From assembly GCA_045589695.1 (NCBI GenBank), contig JAZNPP010000031.1:1-23484 (forward strand): a stretch of 23,484 nt of DNA, read 5' to 3'. Below, piece after piece: positions 21,927 through 23,484 of the stretch; positions within the stretch are counted from its first letter, which is position 1, and each line of letters begins with the position of its first letter. The notes beneath the pieces were generated by a model. The model saw only the letters and a list, made by a program, of their open reading frames with translations, did no database searches and was not told the origin of the DNA. The position numbers and the translations under genes are program-made. The DNA comes from HGM04593 sp045589695. Its GTDB lineage: Bacteria > Bacteroidota > Bacteroidia > Bacteroidales > Bacteroidaceae.

Positions 21927-23453
21927 ATGACAACAACACAAAAAATCCAAAGAAAACTGAGCGACTCAAAGGCCGCGCGTTGGAGCGCACTCATCATCGT
22001 CTCCTTCACGATGATGATGGCATACTTCTTCACCGACGTCATGGGACCGCTCGAGGCTCCGCTGACGACAAAGGGAAAGCTCGTGTATTTCGAGGACGGA
22101 AGCTACCTGCCTGCCGACTCGCTCATAAAGATAAGCATTACAGAAATCGCCGGCGAAGACGATATTCTTGTAGGCAACACCTACAGTATTGAGACTAAGG
22201 GCGAAAACGGAGAGAAAGCATGCAAGGAGGTTAAGGTATCATCGACAATCAAAGGTCTCGGCTGGGGAGGCGGCGACTACGGAATATTCTCCGGCGCTTA
22301 CGGATATATAAATGTATTCCTGTTCATGCTCTTTTTCGGAGGACTGATACTCGACAAGATGGGCGTACGCTTTACGGGACTCATGAGTACCGCATTGATG
22401 TTCGCAGGAGCCGCCATTAAGTGGTATGCTGTAGACAATGTCTTTGCAGGAGAGGTTTTCGGGCTTCCCGCGCAAGTCGCATTGGCATGCCTCGGCTTTG
22501 CGATATACGGCATGGGTGCCGAGATTGCCGGCATCACTGTCACAAAGGTCATCGCCAAGTGGTTTACCGGCCATGAGATGGCGCTGGCTATGGGACTCCA
22601 GGTCGCTCTTGCCCGTGTAGGTACCGCATGCGCCCTGTTCTTCGCATTGCCTATCGCTCAGGCCGCAGGAACCGTATCTGCCCCTGTAATGTTCGGAGCG
22701 TCGGCATTATGCATCGGACTCCTTTCGTACATCGTTTACTGCGTAATGGACAAAAAACTCGACAAGTCACAGAGCGGCGAGACCGTGGAGACCGACAGCG
22801 AGGAGCAGTTCAAACTTAGCGACCTCAAGGCAATATTCTGCAACCGGGGTTTCTGGCTCATCACACTGCTCTGCCTCATTTTCTATTCGGCCGTGTTCCC
22901 GTTCCTGAAATTTGCCACAAACCTTATGATTATAAAGTATGGCGTAAGCCCCGACCTCGCGGGCATGATACCGGGCTTGCTGCCGTTCGGCACGATGCTG
23001 CTGACACCGCTGTTCGGTTCATTGTATGACAAGGTGGGCAAAGGCGCTACATTAATGATTATAGGTTCGGTATTGCTCACTGTAGTTCACATACTCTTTG
23101 CGATGCCGCTGCTCAACGTTTGGTGGTTCGCCGTTATAATAATGATTCTGTTAGGAATTGCATTCTCGCTTGTTCCGTCAGCCATGTGGCCTTCCGTTCC
23201 GAAGATTATTCCCATGAAGCAGTTAGGTTCGGCTTATGCGATAATATTCTATATACAGAACATCGGTCTTTCTATGGTGCCGGTACTCATTGGCAACGTC
23301 ATTGCCGCCAACACTTCTAACGGCACGACAGACTACACGATGCCGATGTCAATATTTGCGTTGTTCGGCGCAATTGCAGTCGTAATAGCCGTGATGCTGA
23401 AAGTTACCGACAAGAAAAAAGGTTACGGCCTTGAGCAGAAGAATATGAAATAA
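21927..23453 (+). CDS. MFS transporter with long loop after helix 1 (MFSD1-like, possible dipeptide transporter)
   Basis: This is a 508-residue inner-membrane transporter of the major facilitator superfamily. Helix 1 is at about 20-42 and helix 2 at about 119-142. The loop between them, about 75 hydrophilic residues (43-117, GKLVYFEDGSYLPADSL onward), is much longer than the usual 10-20 and should lie in the periplasm. The inter-helix motif A appears as GGLILDKMGVRF (138-149) and its C-terminal counterpart as GSLYDKVGKG. A charged central loop (about 274-300) separates the two halves. The arrangement of helices 1-2 reminds me of MFSD1, a dipeptide transporter, but this is weak. The 22-bp gap after the dipeptidyl-peptidase gene suggests cotranscription and a peptide substrate. 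The remaining 31 bp of the window hold no gene. Confidence 0.82.
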   Translation: MTTTQKIQRKLSDSKAARWSALIIVSFTMMMAYFFTDVMGPLEAPLTTKGKLVYFEDGSYLPADSLIKISITEIAGEDDILVGNTYSIETKGENGEKACKEVKVSSTIKGLGWGGGDYGIFSGAYGYINVFLFMLFFGGLILDKMGVRFTGLMSTALMFAGAAIKWYAVDNVFAGEVFGLPAQVALACLGFAIYGMGAEIAGITVTKVIAKWFTGHEMALAMGLQVALARVGTACALFFALPIAQAAGTVSAPVMFGASALCIGLLSYIVYCVMDKKLDKSQSGETVETDSEEQFKLSDLKAIFCNRGFWLITLLCLIFYSAVFPFLKFATNLMIIKYGVSPDLAGMIPGLLPFGTMLLTPLFGSLYDKVGKGATLMIIGSVLLTVVHILFAMPLLNVWWFAVIIMILLGIAFSLVPSAMWPSVPKIIPMKQLGSAYAIIFYIQNIGLSMVPVLIGNVIAANTSNGTTDYTMPMSIFALFGAIAVVIAVMLKVTDKKKGYGLEQKNMK

Positions 23454-23484
23454 ATTCCATAGGAACGATTATCTTTTCATTCAT

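Noticed and set aside
1..23484. CRISPR array, transposon, prophage, tRNA or rRNA genes, defence or biosynthetic system
   Set aside because: No spaced direct repeats, transposase or integrase motifs, cloverleaf-like segments or multi-gene defence signatures were seen; nearly all the window is explained by housekeeping and common Bacteroidales genes.

Overview
This window is a chromosomal housekeeping stretch from a member of the order Bacteroidales, probably near Prevotella, Bacteroides or their relatives. Three things point there. The nus operon (rimP-nusA-infB), a CvpA-like gene and sufBCDS form one run, which I recall as the common order in that phylum. Intergenic regions carry Bacteroidetes-type promoters (TTTG at -33, about 20 bp, TAnnTTTG at -7), and most genes lack a strong Shine-Dalgarno sequence. 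The gene families (FucP-type sugar permease, M64 peptidase lipoprotein, SPOR lipoprotein, PF06189-type nucleotidase, DUF456, S9 dipeptidyl-peptidase) are common in gut Bacteroidales. The exact genus cannot be read from the sequence.

Layout. 1-290: AT-rich 3' end of an unidentified gene. 291-540: noncoding region with an AT palindrome, a near-consensus promoter (426-457) and a GC-rich hairpin followed by T residues at the very start of the expected transcript. 541-11071: one long plus-strand run, rimP, nusA, infB, cvpA-like, sufB, sufC, sufD, sufS, rnhB, with gaps from 39 bp down to a 14-bp overlap, closed by a 21-bp perfect hairpin shared with the convergent gene. 11126-13331 (minus): probable operon of a SPOR lipoprotein, an L-rhamnose/L-fucose mutarotase-family protein and a FucP-family symporter. 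13522-14844 (plus): M64 metallopeptidase lipoprotein, convergent across a shared hairpin with 14877-15725 (minus), a lipoprotein of unknown function. 15926-16825 (plus): CbpA-type DnaJ. 16833-18854 (minus): probable operon of a 5'-nucleotidase, a DUF456 membrane protein and a TspO/MBR protein. 19006-19626 (plus): YihX-like HAD phosphatase. 19775-23453 (plus): exported S9 dipeptidyl-peptidase followed by an MFS transporter with a long periplasmic insertion.

How the genes work together. The first block couples translation and transcription factors (RimP, NusA, IF2) to the SUF iron-sulfur assembly machine (SufBCD scaffold complex and SufS desulfurase) and RNase HII, so both would follow growth-rate control from one promoter. 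The fucose/rhamnose block suggests uptake and anomer conversion of a deoxyhexose; no catabolic enzyme is in the window. The final pair suggests release of dipeptides by the peptidase in the periplasm followed by import, which is an inference from gene order and weak family resemblance.

I saw no insertion sequence, phage gene, CRISPR array, rRNA or tRNA, and no clearly new multi-gene defence or biosynthetic system. The most interesting leads are modest: the promoter-proximal hairpin of the nus-suf operon, the Cys cluster at the SufD C-terminus, the palindrome directly before tspO, the dyad over the -33 box of the dipeptidyl-peptidase promoter, and the peptidase-transporter pair with its unusual loop.
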